A DNA stretch of 56,266 nucleotides, from assembly GCA_018303625.1 (NCBI GenBank), contig JAGVXV010000001.1, forward strand, positions 1 to 56,266, written 5' to 3'. The stretch comes from Candidatus Woesearchaeota archaeon. GTDB lineage: Archaea; Nanobdellota; Nanobdellia; Woesearchaeales; GW2011-AR4. A model generated the notes under the pieces. It saw nothing but the letters and a program-made list of their open reading frames with translations, had not been told where the DNA came from and made no database searches. Below, one piece after another: positions 9,890 through 17,905 of the stretch; position 1 is the first letter of the stretch; each line of letters starts with the position of its first letter. Position numbers and translations under genes: made by a program.

Positions 9890-10450
9890 TTATCCCTTTA
9901 ACTTGGCTAATGCAGCATCAATCTTTTTATGAAATTCTTCCAACGTACTGTCATTAACTACTACTTTATCCGCCATTTTGAGGCACCTGTCAAGCTGCTG
10001 ATTGGCTTTGCTATTAAAATTTTCCCTTTCTTCCAGCTTGATGAAATGCTGCAGGGTTTTTGCCTCCCCCAAGCGGCCTCTTTTTTCAGCCCTTGCATAC
10101 CTCAATTCAACAGGAGCGTCAATACCGAGCAATAAAAAGTCTTTGTTTTTCTTCAGCTCATTAATTTCGCCGGGGTTTCTTATTGAATCAACAACAAAAT
10201 CATTTTTCTTTTCTTTTCTTTCAATTGAAATCTTATCATTTATTTTTGAAGCCAGGTAGCCTGTGCCAAATTTTTTTCTCAGGTCATTTCCCAAAGCAAT
10301 TAAATTCTCCCTTGCAGCATCAATGCCCTTTTCCTTTGCTTCTTCCCTTAATTCATCGGACAATGAAAAGTAAACAAAGCCCTTTGTTTTTAGGTAATTT
10401 GCAGCTTCGCCCTTTCCAGCAGCGTTTTTTCCTGTTAAGCCGATTATCAT
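9890..10450 (-). CDS. P-loop nucleotide kinase-like protein (dephospho-CoA kinase/AAA-like)
   Basis: GLTGKNAAGKGEAANYL P-loop; VDSIRNPGEINELK. Confidence 0.75.
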   Translation of the reverse strand: MIIGLTGKNAAGKGEAANYLKTKGFVYFSLSDELREEAKEKGIDAARENLIALGNDLRKKFGTGYLASKINDKISIERKEKKNDFVVDSIRNPGEINELKKNKDFLLLGIDAPVELRYARAEKRGRLGEAKTLQHFIKLEERENFNSKANQQLDRCLKMADKVVVNDSTLEEFHKKIDAALAKLKG

Positions 10451-10560
10451 AAGAAAAGAATTTTCATTGCAATAATAAATCTTTGCAAAATAATGTAACC
10501 ACTTTTTAATGATTAAATAATCGAAAGATTTATAAATGATTATATTTTTCTCGTTACACT

Positions 10561-11307
10561 ATGCCACAATATAGATTAGGCGAACCATATGCACGTGCTC
10601 TTAATCAGGTAGTTGCTGATGGAGATTTCAGAAGCCCTGAAGCCGTATTACGATATCTAGTTGAAACTCATGCTACTGGCTTAATCCAAAGGCAAGCTGT
10701 CATTATTGATCCACATGCTGCTGATAATAGAGCGAGAAGAACTCAAAGCCAGTGGGTTGGCTTCTTTAATGAGCAGGGAAAAGCAATGATTTCCGCTCCA
10801 AATATATACCAAGCTGGAAAGCATGCTTCTGATGAGGTTCTTGCCAGCTTAAGAAGGGATTTTGGTGAATCCTTACTTGTTTCAAGTTCAAGAATAAAGT
10901 ATGCTCAAGATGATTTGAGCGGTAGAATAACACATAATTATGAAAGCAGTGTTTTTAAGCCTTCACAGAGAGATGTTAAAGTCATTCCTGTTTATGATGA
11001 AACGCTATTAGCACAAGCTTTGCAAAGCGATGAAAGTATTGGATATCTTCATGCTTTATTTGATACTACTGATGAGCCTAAATGCATTGCCGGAACTCTT
11101 GAAAACCTTTCAAAGAGAAATGCTGATAGAATTGCTTTATGGACACCAAGCCAATTTTCAAGACAATATTATAATGAGGGGGCTGTCAGGTTCGACGTCG
11201 ATGGTGGTGGTGGGTTCCGCGTCGTTGGCGGTGACAGGGTTGTTGACGGCGTTGGGCGTTCCCGTGGGGTGAATGTAAAGTCGGCGAAGCCGGACGCGCA
11301 AAAGTAG
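10561..11307 (+). CDS. Candidate diversity-generating retroelement target protein with C-terminal variable region
   Basis: C-terminus RIALWTPSQFSRQYYNEGAVRFDVDGGGGFRVVGGDRVVDGVGRSRGV resembles C-type-lectin-fold DGR variable domains; the coding DNA at 11182-11271 has only 6 A in 90 nt by direct count. Confidence 0.6.
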   Translation: MPQYRLGEPYARALNQVVADGDFRSPEAVLRYLVETHATGLIQRQAVIIDPHAADNRARRTQSQWVGFFNEQGKAMISAPNIYQAGKHASDEVLASLRRDFGESLLVSSSRIKYAQDDLSGRITHNYESSVFKPSQRDVKVIPVYDETLLAQALQSDESIGYLHALFDTTDEPKCIAGTLENLSKRNADRIALWTPSQFSRQYYNEGAVRFDVDGGGGFRVVGGDRVVDGVGRSRGVNVKSAKPDAQK

Positions 11308-11347
11308 GCATTAAGCTTTATAAATACTGATTATTTCTTTCTTTTGT

Positions 11348-11364
11348 CTTGGTTCAGAACCAAG
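11348..11364. other. Short inverted repeat downstream of candidate DGR variable region
   Basis: CTTGGTTC-A-GAACCAAG, 41 bp past the target stop codon. Confidence 0.65.
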
Positions 11365-11462
11365 GCCACATGCCAGTTTATCATGGCTGTAAGGCTATAA
11401 AATGCAGCTGCAACACTTTAATTTTTTAAAGAATGAAGCGGCAGTGCATATAAGGTAAATAA

Positions 11463-11630
11463 AAGAAAGTTTGGAAGAAAATTTAATGAGAAATTAAGGC
11501 AATTTGGGCAAAAAGAAATAGGTTATGAAGATTTTATACGCAGTTTGCAAGGATGGCTTGGATATGCAATGTGGGCTAACACCTATGAATTAAGAAAAAA
11601 TATGCTCAACAAAATTTATTTTTTCTGCAG
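11463..11630 (+). pseudogene. C-terminal relic of a DGR-type reverse transcriptase
   Basis: Translates as NKRKFGRKFNEKLRQFGQKEIGYEDFIRSLQGWLGYAMWANTYELRKNMLNKIYF, matching the (S)xQxWLGxAxxAxTYxLRK C-terminus of DGR/retron-like RTs; no palm domain in the window. Confidence 0.6.
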
Positions 11631-12068
11631 CTTGTCCAGCTCCTCCTCGAACCTTTCTATGTCTTCAAATTCACGGTAAACAGAAGCAAACCTTATGTAA
11701 GCCACTTTATCCAGTGATTTCAGCTTCCTCATGACAATTTCGCCAATCTTTTTGCTTGGAACTTCGCTTTCGCCCCTTTCCCTGAGGTCAGCTTCTATCT
11801 CCTCAACAACTTTTTCAATCTTCTCCATGCTTACTGGCCTTTTTTCGCAGGCCTTGACCAAGCCTGTAAGCAGCTTGTGCCTGTCAAACCTCTCGCGCCT
11901 GCCGTCTTTCTTCACAATTACAATTTCCAGTTCCTCGACTTTTTCGTAGGTTGTGAAGCGCTTTCCGCATTTGAGGCATTCCCTTCTTCTCCTTGTTACT
12001 GATAAGCTCTCTGTTTCCCTTTTGTCAACTACCTTTGTCTCCTCGTTGCTGCAGTAAGGGCATTTCAT
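11616..12068 (-). CDS. nrdR: Transcriptional repressor NrdR (Zn ribbon + ATP cone)
   Basis: MKCPYCSNEETKVVDKRETESLSVTRRRRECLKCGKRFTTYE. Confidence 0.95.
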   Translation of the reverse strand: MKCPYCSNEETKVVDKRETESLSVTRRRRECLKCGKRFTTYEKVEELEIVIVKKDGRRERFDRHKLLTGLVKACEKRPVSMEKIEKVVEEIEADLRERGESEVPSKKIGEIVMRKLKSLDKVAYIRFASVYREFEDIERFEEELDKLQKK

Positions 12069-12101
12069 ATTGCAGAAGAAGCAGGAATGATATTTAAATC
12101 T

Positions 12102-12260
12102 TTATTTATATTTCTCATAAAATTCAGCCGGCATATAGCCGCTGCACTGGTCCTTGATGTGGCATTTCTTGCAGACAAAGCTTATTAAGTCAGAGGAGCT
12201 TACCTCTATGTTGCTTTCCTTTATATAGGAATAAAGCTTCTTTAAATGCTCGCAAACCAT
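12102..12260 (-). CDS. Small Cys-rich protein
   Basis: MVCEHLKKLYSYIKE...FVCKKCHIKDQC. Confidence 0.55.
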   Translation of the reverse strand: MVCEHLKKLYSYIKESNIEVSSSDLISFVCKKCHIKDQCSGYMPAEFYEKYK

Positions 12261-12355
12261 TTTAACACCCAATATCATTCCGGTATATTTAAATTTAATC
12301 ATTTCAATGTATCTTTATAAAAAATAATTTAAATAGAGGAAATTTCTCAAAAAAA

Positions 12356-13273
12356 ATGGACGAAAAATTCAGCATCGGGGGCCAGGCAGTCATAGAGGGC
12401 GTAATGATAAGGGGCCCAAAACATTATGCAGTTGCTGTCAGAACCAAGGATAGGATAATAATAAAGAAAGCCAGAATAAAGCAAAGAAAATCAAAATTTT
12501 ATAAGTTTCCGATAGTGAGGGGCTTTTACAACCTGGCTGATATGCTGGTTATAGGGATAAAGACCCTGATGTGGAGCGCTGAGCAGGCTGCCGGAAAAGA
12601 GGAGAAGATAACCAAAAAGGAGTTTATATTTACAATTTTAATATCACTTTTGCTTGCAATAGTTTTTTTTGTGGCTTTGCCGTATTTTCTTACAATAATT
12701 ATTGGATTTAAGGAGGAAAAAAGCCCTTTTCTTTTTAATTTCATTGATGGGGTTTTGAGGATATCAATCTTTTTGGCGTATATATTAGCAATTTCTTTTA
12801 TCAAAGATGTTAGAAGGCTGTTCCAGTACCATGGGGCGGAGCATATGGCGGTTCATTGCTATGAAAACAACAAGGAATTAATTTTAAAAAATATCAAAAA
12901 ATTCCCCACGTTGCACCCGAGATGCGGAACATCTTTTATTATGATAGTATTAATTATAAGCATACTTGTTTTTTCAATCCTGCCTCCAGCAGTCCTTTAT
13001 TTTTTCCCCGGTTTTGCGCATTATAATATTTTTTTAAGAAAAATAATATTATTTTTGTTAAGAATCTCTTTAATTCCTTTGATAGCGGGCATTTCCTACG
13101 AGCTATTGAAGTTGAGCGACAAGTTCAAAAATAATTTGCTGGTGAATATTTTAATTAAGCCAGGCCTGTGGCTCCAGATGATAACAACAAAAAAGCCGAA
13201 TGCAAGGCAAATTGAAGTGGCAATGGCAAGCGTAAAAACCCTGCTGGCTTCTGAAAAATCAAAAAATATTTAA
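12356..13273 (+). CDS. DUF1385 / YqhQ-like membrane protein
   Basis: IGGQAVIEGVMIRGP; YHGAEHMAVHCYE; LHPRCGTSF. Confidence 0.9.
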   Translation: MDEKFSIGGQAVIEGVMIRGPKHYAVAVRTKDRIIIKKARIKQRKSKFYKFPIVRGFYNLADMLVIGIKTLMWSAEQAAGKEEKITKKEFIFTILISLLLAIVFFVALPYFLTIIIGFKEEKSPFLFNFIDGVLRISIFLAYILAISFIKDVRRLFQYHGAEHMAVHCYENNKELILKNIKKFPTLHPRCGTSFIMIVLIISILVFSILPPAVLYFFPGFAHYNIFLRKIILFLLRISLIPLIAGISYELLKLSDKFKNNLLVNILIKPGLWLQMITTKKPNARQIEVAMASVKTLLASEKSKNI

Positions 13274-13312
13274 ATCAAGCGGTGCAGATTTCCAAGAATG
13301 GAGGTTTGAAAA

Positions 13313-13756
13313 ATGAAAATAATAAATGCAATTGGTCTAGTTCTATTATTGGTTTTGAGCGCTTGCGCAAAAGAGCAGCCAAGCCAGCCAACTCAGGTAA
13401 CAACCCCTATGCCTACCGCGGAAGAGCCGCAAACTCCGGAGCAGGTTGTTGTAGAAGAAACACAAGCTGAAGCCCCTGCTGAGGAGCCGAAGGAAGCGAC
13501 GGCAAACGAAATCCAGATTCTTGGGAAAGGCGGCTTTGAGCCAGGGGAATTGGCAATAAGCGCAGGCTCGTCAGTGACATGGATAAACAAGGATTCCAAG
13601 CCCCTGACATTGACTGTTTTCAAGGATAGCAAATTCTACCAGAACAGCGATGTCATAAACCCGAATGGGATGTTTGAGCTGGCTTTCAGCGGGAAAGGAA
13701 ATTATGAGTACTGGAGCACTGCATACGGCGTCAGGGCTAAAATTACCGTAGAATAA
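13313..13756 (+). CDS. Lipoprotein with cupredoxin-like domain lacking obvious copper ligands
   Basis: Lipobox LLVLSAC; cupredoxin-like EIQILGKGGFEPGELAISAGSSVTWINKDSKPLTL; no His/Cys/Met in the expected ligand loop. Confidence 0.65.
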   Translation: MKIINAIGLVLLLVLSACAKEQPSQPTQVTTPMPTAEEPQTPEQVVVEETQAEAPAEEPKEATANEIQILGKGGFEPGELAISAGSSVTWINKDSKPLTLTVFKDSKFYQNSDVINPNGMFELAFSGKGNYEYWSTAYGVRAKITVE

Positions 13757-13823
13757 TTCTTTATTTTTTTCTTTTTTAATTTATAAGAAACAACATTAAT
13801 TTTCGGATACATTTGTTATTTCC

Positions 13824-13876
13824 TAATAAGCAAATCACAATAAAAAGTTACGAATATTAGTGTGATTTGCTATAAT
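13824..13876. repeat. Intergenic hairpin element, family 1 copy B
   Basis: TAATAA-GCAAATCACA (13830-13839) / TGTGATTTGC (13861-13870)-TATA. Confidence 0.7.
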
Positions 13877-13905
13877 AATAAAAAATATAAAAAAAATAGA
13901 AATAG

Positions 13906-14154
13906 TTATCTTTTCTTCTTTGATTTCTTTCTGCCTCTCTGCATCTTTGCTTCGCAGACATCGCCTCTCTTGTCTATAAAATAGAGGTGACCTTCTTTTC
14001 TCTTAATGCCTGCTTTCGCAACGACTTCCTGCTTCTTGCTTGTCTTTTTTCCGGCTCTTGCCATTTGAACTCTGGCGACATTGCCTTTCTTGTCCAGAAA
14101 GTACAGGTAACCGGACTGCCTTTTAACTCCAGTTTTTGCAATAACTTTTGCCAT
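13906..14154 (-). CDS. Basic protein made of two tandem ~40-aa repeats
   Basis: AKTGVKRQSGYLYFLDKKGNVARVQMARAGKKTSKK / AKAGIKRKEGHLYFIDKRGDVCEAKMQRGRKKSKKK; AGGAGG upstream of the ATG. Confidence 0.75.
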   Translation of the reverse strand: MAKVIAKTGVKRQSGYLYFLDKKGNVARVQMARAGKKTSKKQEVVAKAGIKRKEGHLYFIDKRGDVCEAKMQRGRKKSKKKR

Positions 14155-14263
14155 TTTTACCTCCTCTTTAATTTTTAAGACGAAAAACTTACACCCCACG
14201 TCTTATATTTCAATCATATTCCTGCTTATATATAAACTTTTCGAATTTTTCGTCGAAAAACCT

Positions 14264-14416
14264 GCCAACTTAAGGGTGCCATTTGCTTCGTCAGTTTTTT
14301 TGCCGTCTTTGTTTAAGATAATCATGATAAATTTTGCAGAAGAAAAACTGTTCCATGCCTTGTTTCACAATCCGCTTCGCCTCAGCAAAATAATTGGCAC
14401 CCTTACTTAAGTTGGC
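14264..14416 (+). ncRNA. Candidate structured ncRNA
   Basis: Terminal stem GCCAACTTAAG-GGTGCCA / TGGCACCC-TTA-CTTAAGTTGGC; internal stem CAGTTTTT (14292-14299)/AAAAACTG (14343-14350); TTATATATAAA box ~30 bp upstream on the + strand. Confidence 0.55.
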
Positions 14417-14431
14417 AATATTCCATAAAAA

Positions 14432-15688
14432 TCAGGAAAAATCCAGCAGATTTTTTTGCTTCCTGATGATTTTTTCATCTTTTCCCCCGCTTAAAATAGG
14501 CTCTCCGTAGACGCCATCATAGCCCGGCTTTACCCTTATCTCATTGCTCCTGTTTTTTATTATCACATCTGCAATTTCCACACTAGTTATTTTTTTCAGC
14601 TCTTCCGGCGCGGCATCCAGCAGGATATTAAATTCCGAGCCGAAATTGCCAATCAGGTTGTAATATTCTTTCCATGTTTTTTGCGAGGCAATGCCGCTTC
14701 CCAGAATCTTTGAAAGTATTTCTGCCAGCGGAATCAATGATACGAACGGCCTTGCATTTTTCGGCCTGAAGCTTTCTTTCCTGTCTGCAAGATCTTCCAC
14801 GCGGTGCAGCACTCCTATTGTCAGTTTTCTGCTGCATTTCGGGCATATATTTTTTCTTTTCAATGAATCTTTTGGCTCAAGGCAGATATTGCATGCCCTG
14901 TGGCCATCAAGATGGTATTTTCCGTAATTAGGATTTACCTCTATTGTTTCAGTTAATCCATGCCTGGTTCTTATTGCATTTATCAGTTCCTTGTAACTGG
15001 GTTTAATGTCAAAGACTGTAGCTTCCCTTCCAATGCGCCACGGCCAGAAGCTATGCGCATCAGAAAATGAAACCAGGGAAATATCATCAAGCTGGCTCAG
15101 GCGCCAGTTCATTTCAGGATCCGAGCTTAGGCCTGTTTCAATAGCATGAATCTCTTTTTCCTTTTCGCCAAAGCACTCCTTTATTGAATCAAAGCCGGAC
15201 ATGCTCCCGAAGATTGAGAACCATGGCGTCCAGGCATGCGCCGGAATTATTTCAATTTCATCGCTTATTCCCTTAAGCATTTCCACCAGTTCAATGCAGT
15301 TGAAGCCGAATATTGGCCTGCCATCATAATCAAGCCTTCCTTTTTTTCCGAGAGCAGCGTTTATTTGTTCCACGATTTCGAAGCTTGGCGCTAGAATTAT
15401 ATTGTGGATTCTTCTTCCTTTCCCATCCTGCGAGTAGATATTTGATATTTCAACGCTCAACAAAAAATTAAATCCGTTTTTTGTTTTTAGGATTCCGGAG
15501 CCATCCTCGCTTAAGCTGTTTTTTAGTTCCTTGAGCCAGACAGGATGCGTAAAGTCACCTGTTCCCAGAAGGTTGATGCCTTTTATTCTCGCGTATTTTT
15601 CAAGATTGCTTAAGTCAAGGTCCTTTGATGTTGCCCTGCTGTATTTGGAATGCAGATGCAAGTCAGCGATGAATTTCATATCATACAA
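14432..15688 (-). CDS. Endonuclease Q-like PHP-domain DNA repair nuclease
   Basis: PHP motif DLHLHSKYSRA, HAWTPWFSIFGS, SFSDAHSFWPWRIGREAT, C-terminal zinc cluster CNICL...CPKC. Confidence 0.85.
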   Translation of the reverse strand: MYDMKFIADLHLHSKYSRATSKDLDLSNLEKYARIKGINLLGTGDFTHPVWLKELKNSLSEDGSGILKTKNGFNFLLSVEISNIYSQDGKGRRIHNIILAPSFEIVEQINAALGKKGRLDYDGRPIFGFNCIELVEMLKGISDEIEIIPAHAWTPWFSIFGSMSGFDSIKECFGEKEKEIHAIETGLSSDPEMNWRLSQLDDISLVSFSDAHSFWPWRIGREATVFDIKPSYKELINAIRTRHGLTETIEVNPNYGKYHLDGHRACNICLEPKDSLKRKNICPKCSRKLTIGVLHRVEDLADRKESFRPKNARPFVSLIPLAEILSKILGSGIASQKTWKEYYNLIGNFGSEFNILLDAAPEELKKITSVEIADVIIKNRSNEIRVKPGYDGVYGEPILSGGKDEKIIRKQKNLLDFS

Positions 15689-15772
15689 AGATTCAACGCT
15701 GTTTTTAATTTTTTTGAATTTTAAACAATAATTTCATAAGATTTAAATAATAAGAATCTTAAGAGGAGGGAT

Positions 15773-16519
15773 ATGGCAAACAATGACATTTTATCCGGCA
15801 TAAGCCAGAAAGATATGAAGGAATTCGGCAGGGACTTTTCGCAGCTTTTAAGAGTAGCTTCCGAGATTGATAGGTATTATGTGAAATGGGAGCAGGATAT
15901 TGTCAAATACCTACCAAAGCTGGACAAATTCATAAATTTGTTCAATAAAAAATACGGCAACATCAAGGTTAAAGTCCTGAAAAGGATTGACGGCGTTGAT
16001 GTAAGGATTTTGCTGAATGAGGGAACAGTAAAAGACATCTTCAACAACTGCGCATCAAGGATAGCTGGGCTGAAGTCCATAGGCACAATAAATTTTGGCT
16101 CTGCCGATGTTGCAGAGATGGAGAAGTTTGCGAATGAGATTGACAAAATAAAAGACAAGCTCTACCTTACTTATTACCAGCCTGAAGTCGGAATTTACAG
16201 CGTGTTTTTATCAAAAAATAAAAGCGAGAAAATGGTCGAGCTGCACTGGGAGATAAAGGAAAGCATAAATGAGGTAAGCCCTGATTTCAGAATATGCGCT
16301 TATTACGCCCTGAAAGACGGCTACAGCAAAAAAATAAGATTGCTTGACGAAGGCGCCACATTCGGATTTTTAAGCCTGTTAAGCGAAAAGGAGAAAAGGG
16401 AATGGTTTGACAGGCTCCGAGGGTTCTGGAATAATTTTTCTAATTGCGTTTCACAATATACAAATCCTCCCCGCATCCGTTATCTCCATATCTTCAGTTA
16501 TATAGCCATTCTTTTTTAA
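15773..16519 (+). CDS. Hypothetical protein whose 3' end overlaps the convergent CARF gene
   Basis: ORF; last ~23 codons antisense to the 16451..17050 gene. Confidence 0.5.
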   Translation: MANNDILSGISQKDMKEFGRDFSQLLRVASEIDRYYVKWEQDIVKYLPKLDKFINLFNKKYGNIKVKVLKRIDGVDVRILLNEGTVKDIFNNCASRIAGLKSIGTINFGSADVAEMEKFANEIDKIKDKLYLTYYQPEVGIYSVFLSKNKSEKMVELHWEIKESINEVSPDFRICAYYALKDGYSKKIRLLDEGATFGFLSLLSEKEKREWFDRLRGFWNNFSNCVSQYTNPPRIRYLHIFSYIAILF

Positions 16520-17050
16520 TTCGTTAATATGCGCATAAATCATAGCCTTTGATTTTTTGGATTTTTTAATTAAATCAGCTACTCTTTTATTGCCACGCGC
16601 TAGTTCATTCAAAATAAAGGTCTTTGTAGGGGATAGCTTAAAATCAAGCAAGGGCATAGGCAAAGCTTTCCCTGTTTCTTGAATTAAATAATAAACGCCT
16701 TTTATCTTGTCTTTTTTGATAAAACCAGCAAACAAAGCGCCCAATGATTGGGTTTTCCTGCCTTCAGAAATATGCAAAGTGATCTCATTTCCTAATTTAT
16801 GCTCTTTGTCTATTGCTTTGCAAACATCATCAACAATCTTCGGAATATCATAAACAGATGTGTCAAGAACTTCAAACTTAATTGCTTTATATTTGTTTTT
16901 AAGTTTCCCAATGCTTTTCTTAAGGTTAATTTTCCTTTCAGGATCAGATTTATCAACGCCAATAAGTATGACTTTATCTGGAGAAAACTTGATTATTGCT
17001 ACATTGGTTGCTTCTCCTTCATAGATTGTTGAGATTAGGGTTTTTGGCAT
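16451..17050 (-). CDS. CARF-wHTH regulator (Csa3-like)
   Basis: CARF-type signature EITLHISEGRKTQSLGALFAGFI plus C-terminal winged HTH LARGNKRVADLIKKSKKSKAMIYAHINELKKNGYI. Confidence 0.65.
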   Translation of the reverse strand: MPKTLISTIYEGEATNVAIIKFSPDKVILIGVDKSDPERKINLKKSIGKLKNKYKAIKFEVLDTSVYDIPKIVDDVCKAIDKEHKLGNEITLHISEGRKTQSLGALFAGFIKKDKIKGVYYLIQETGKALPMPLLDFKLSPTKTFILNELARGNKRVADLIKKSKKSKAMIYAHINELKKNGYITEDMEITDAGRICIL

Positions 17051-17583
17051 TATATCACATCATACCCCTTAGTATCAACTAAATAAATCTTTATATCTGA
17101 ATTCCTTTTTAATGCTGATATTTCATCCTTGTCTTCTTGATTAAATAATATATTAGTTCTAAATAAAAGTAGATATTTATATTTAATATCATTTTGCTTA
17201 TTAGATAATTTTTGTATATCTTTTCTTATAGCCTCAATACTTTTTAAACTCGAGAACCTACGTCTTTTTAATTCAATACATATTAAATTATCATTTTCCT
17301 GGTTTGATTGGTCGGGGTTTAGCATAGTTAAATCAAAATGTCCTGTAAATTGCTTTATTTTACTAAAAGTCGGATATTCTGCATGTAAGTACTTAGTTTT
17401 AAATGTTTCATCTTCTCCTTCATAATCAAACAAATCGGTAAAGAAAGTATTTTTTGCTATTAGATGATATAAGTAGGCTCTTAAATCACCTTCACTATCA
17501 AAAGAATCTGGAAAATTTCCGTATTCTAGAGCAACCTTCTCAATACATGCCTCAACATATTCAACAATTTCCTCTTCTTTCAT
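17050..17583 (-). CDS. PD-(D/E)XK nuclease-like protein
   Basis: GHFDLTML...NLICIELKRRRF (D...ExK); stop overlaps the CARF start as TAATG. Confidence 0.6.
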   Translation of the reverse strand: MKEEEIVEYVEACIEKVALEYGNFPDSFDSEGDLRAYLYHLIAKNTFFTDLFDYEGEDETFKTKYLHAEYPTFSKIKQFTGHFDLTMLNPDQSNQENDNLICIELKRRRFSSLKSIEAIRKDIQKLSNKQNDIKYKYLLLFRTNILFNQEDKDEISALKRNSDIKIYLVDTKGYDVI

Positions 17584-17621
17584 ATTATATTGTAAAACTT
17601 TGATTTATTTAAATCTTTCTC

Positions 17622-17647
17622 TTTTTTATGGAATAGTCCATAAAAAA
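17622..17647. promoter_or_regulatory. 26-bp palindrome between divergent genes
   Basis: TTTTTTATGGA-ATAG-TCCATAAAAAA, 11-bp perfect arms; further half-site TATGGAAAAG at 17648-17657. Confidence 0.7.
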
Positions 17648-17688
17648 TATGGAAAAGTATATAAATAAGTAGTGATATCTGGTTTATT

Positions 17689-17901
17689 ATGGAAAACCTG
17701 CAAAAAAGGCTGAGGGAAATCAGGAAGGCTTTCGGCTCTGATGTTTTGATTACAATAAATATGGCAAAATCTGGAAGAATTGATATTGTAAATGCGGAAA
17801 ATACAAAGACAAGGCTAATGGACGCAGAAGATATCCAAGAAAGCAACATTCCATCTAAAACCTGCGAAATTAAGATGCAACCTAAAAATTATATTGGGTA
17901 A
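17689..17901 (+). CDS. Small hypothetical protein
   Basis: ATG ORF; TATATAAAT box upstream near 17658. Confidence 0.5.
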   Translation: MENLQKRLREIRKAFGSDVLITINMAKSGRIDIVNAENTKTRLMDAEDIQESNIPSKTCEIKMQPKNYIG

Positions 17902-17905
17902 TAAA

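Noticed and set aside
11030-11272. Overlapping ORF ending MRGLSGSTSMVVVGSASLAVTGLLTALGVPVG, looking like a C-terminal transmembrane anchor reached by frameshift from the 10561 gene
   Set aside because: The hydrophobic reading is best explained as a by-product of the A-depleted G/T-rich tract; the main frame continues without a stop and resembles DGR variable domains.
10561-11616. Template repeat of a DGR within the target-RT gap
   Set aside because: I found no segment in 11308-11460 matching 11182-11271 apart from A positions.
14264-14416. Assignment of this structured region to RNase P RNA, SRP RNA or 5S rRNA
   Set aside because: Length and conserved sequence blocks of those RNAs are not present.
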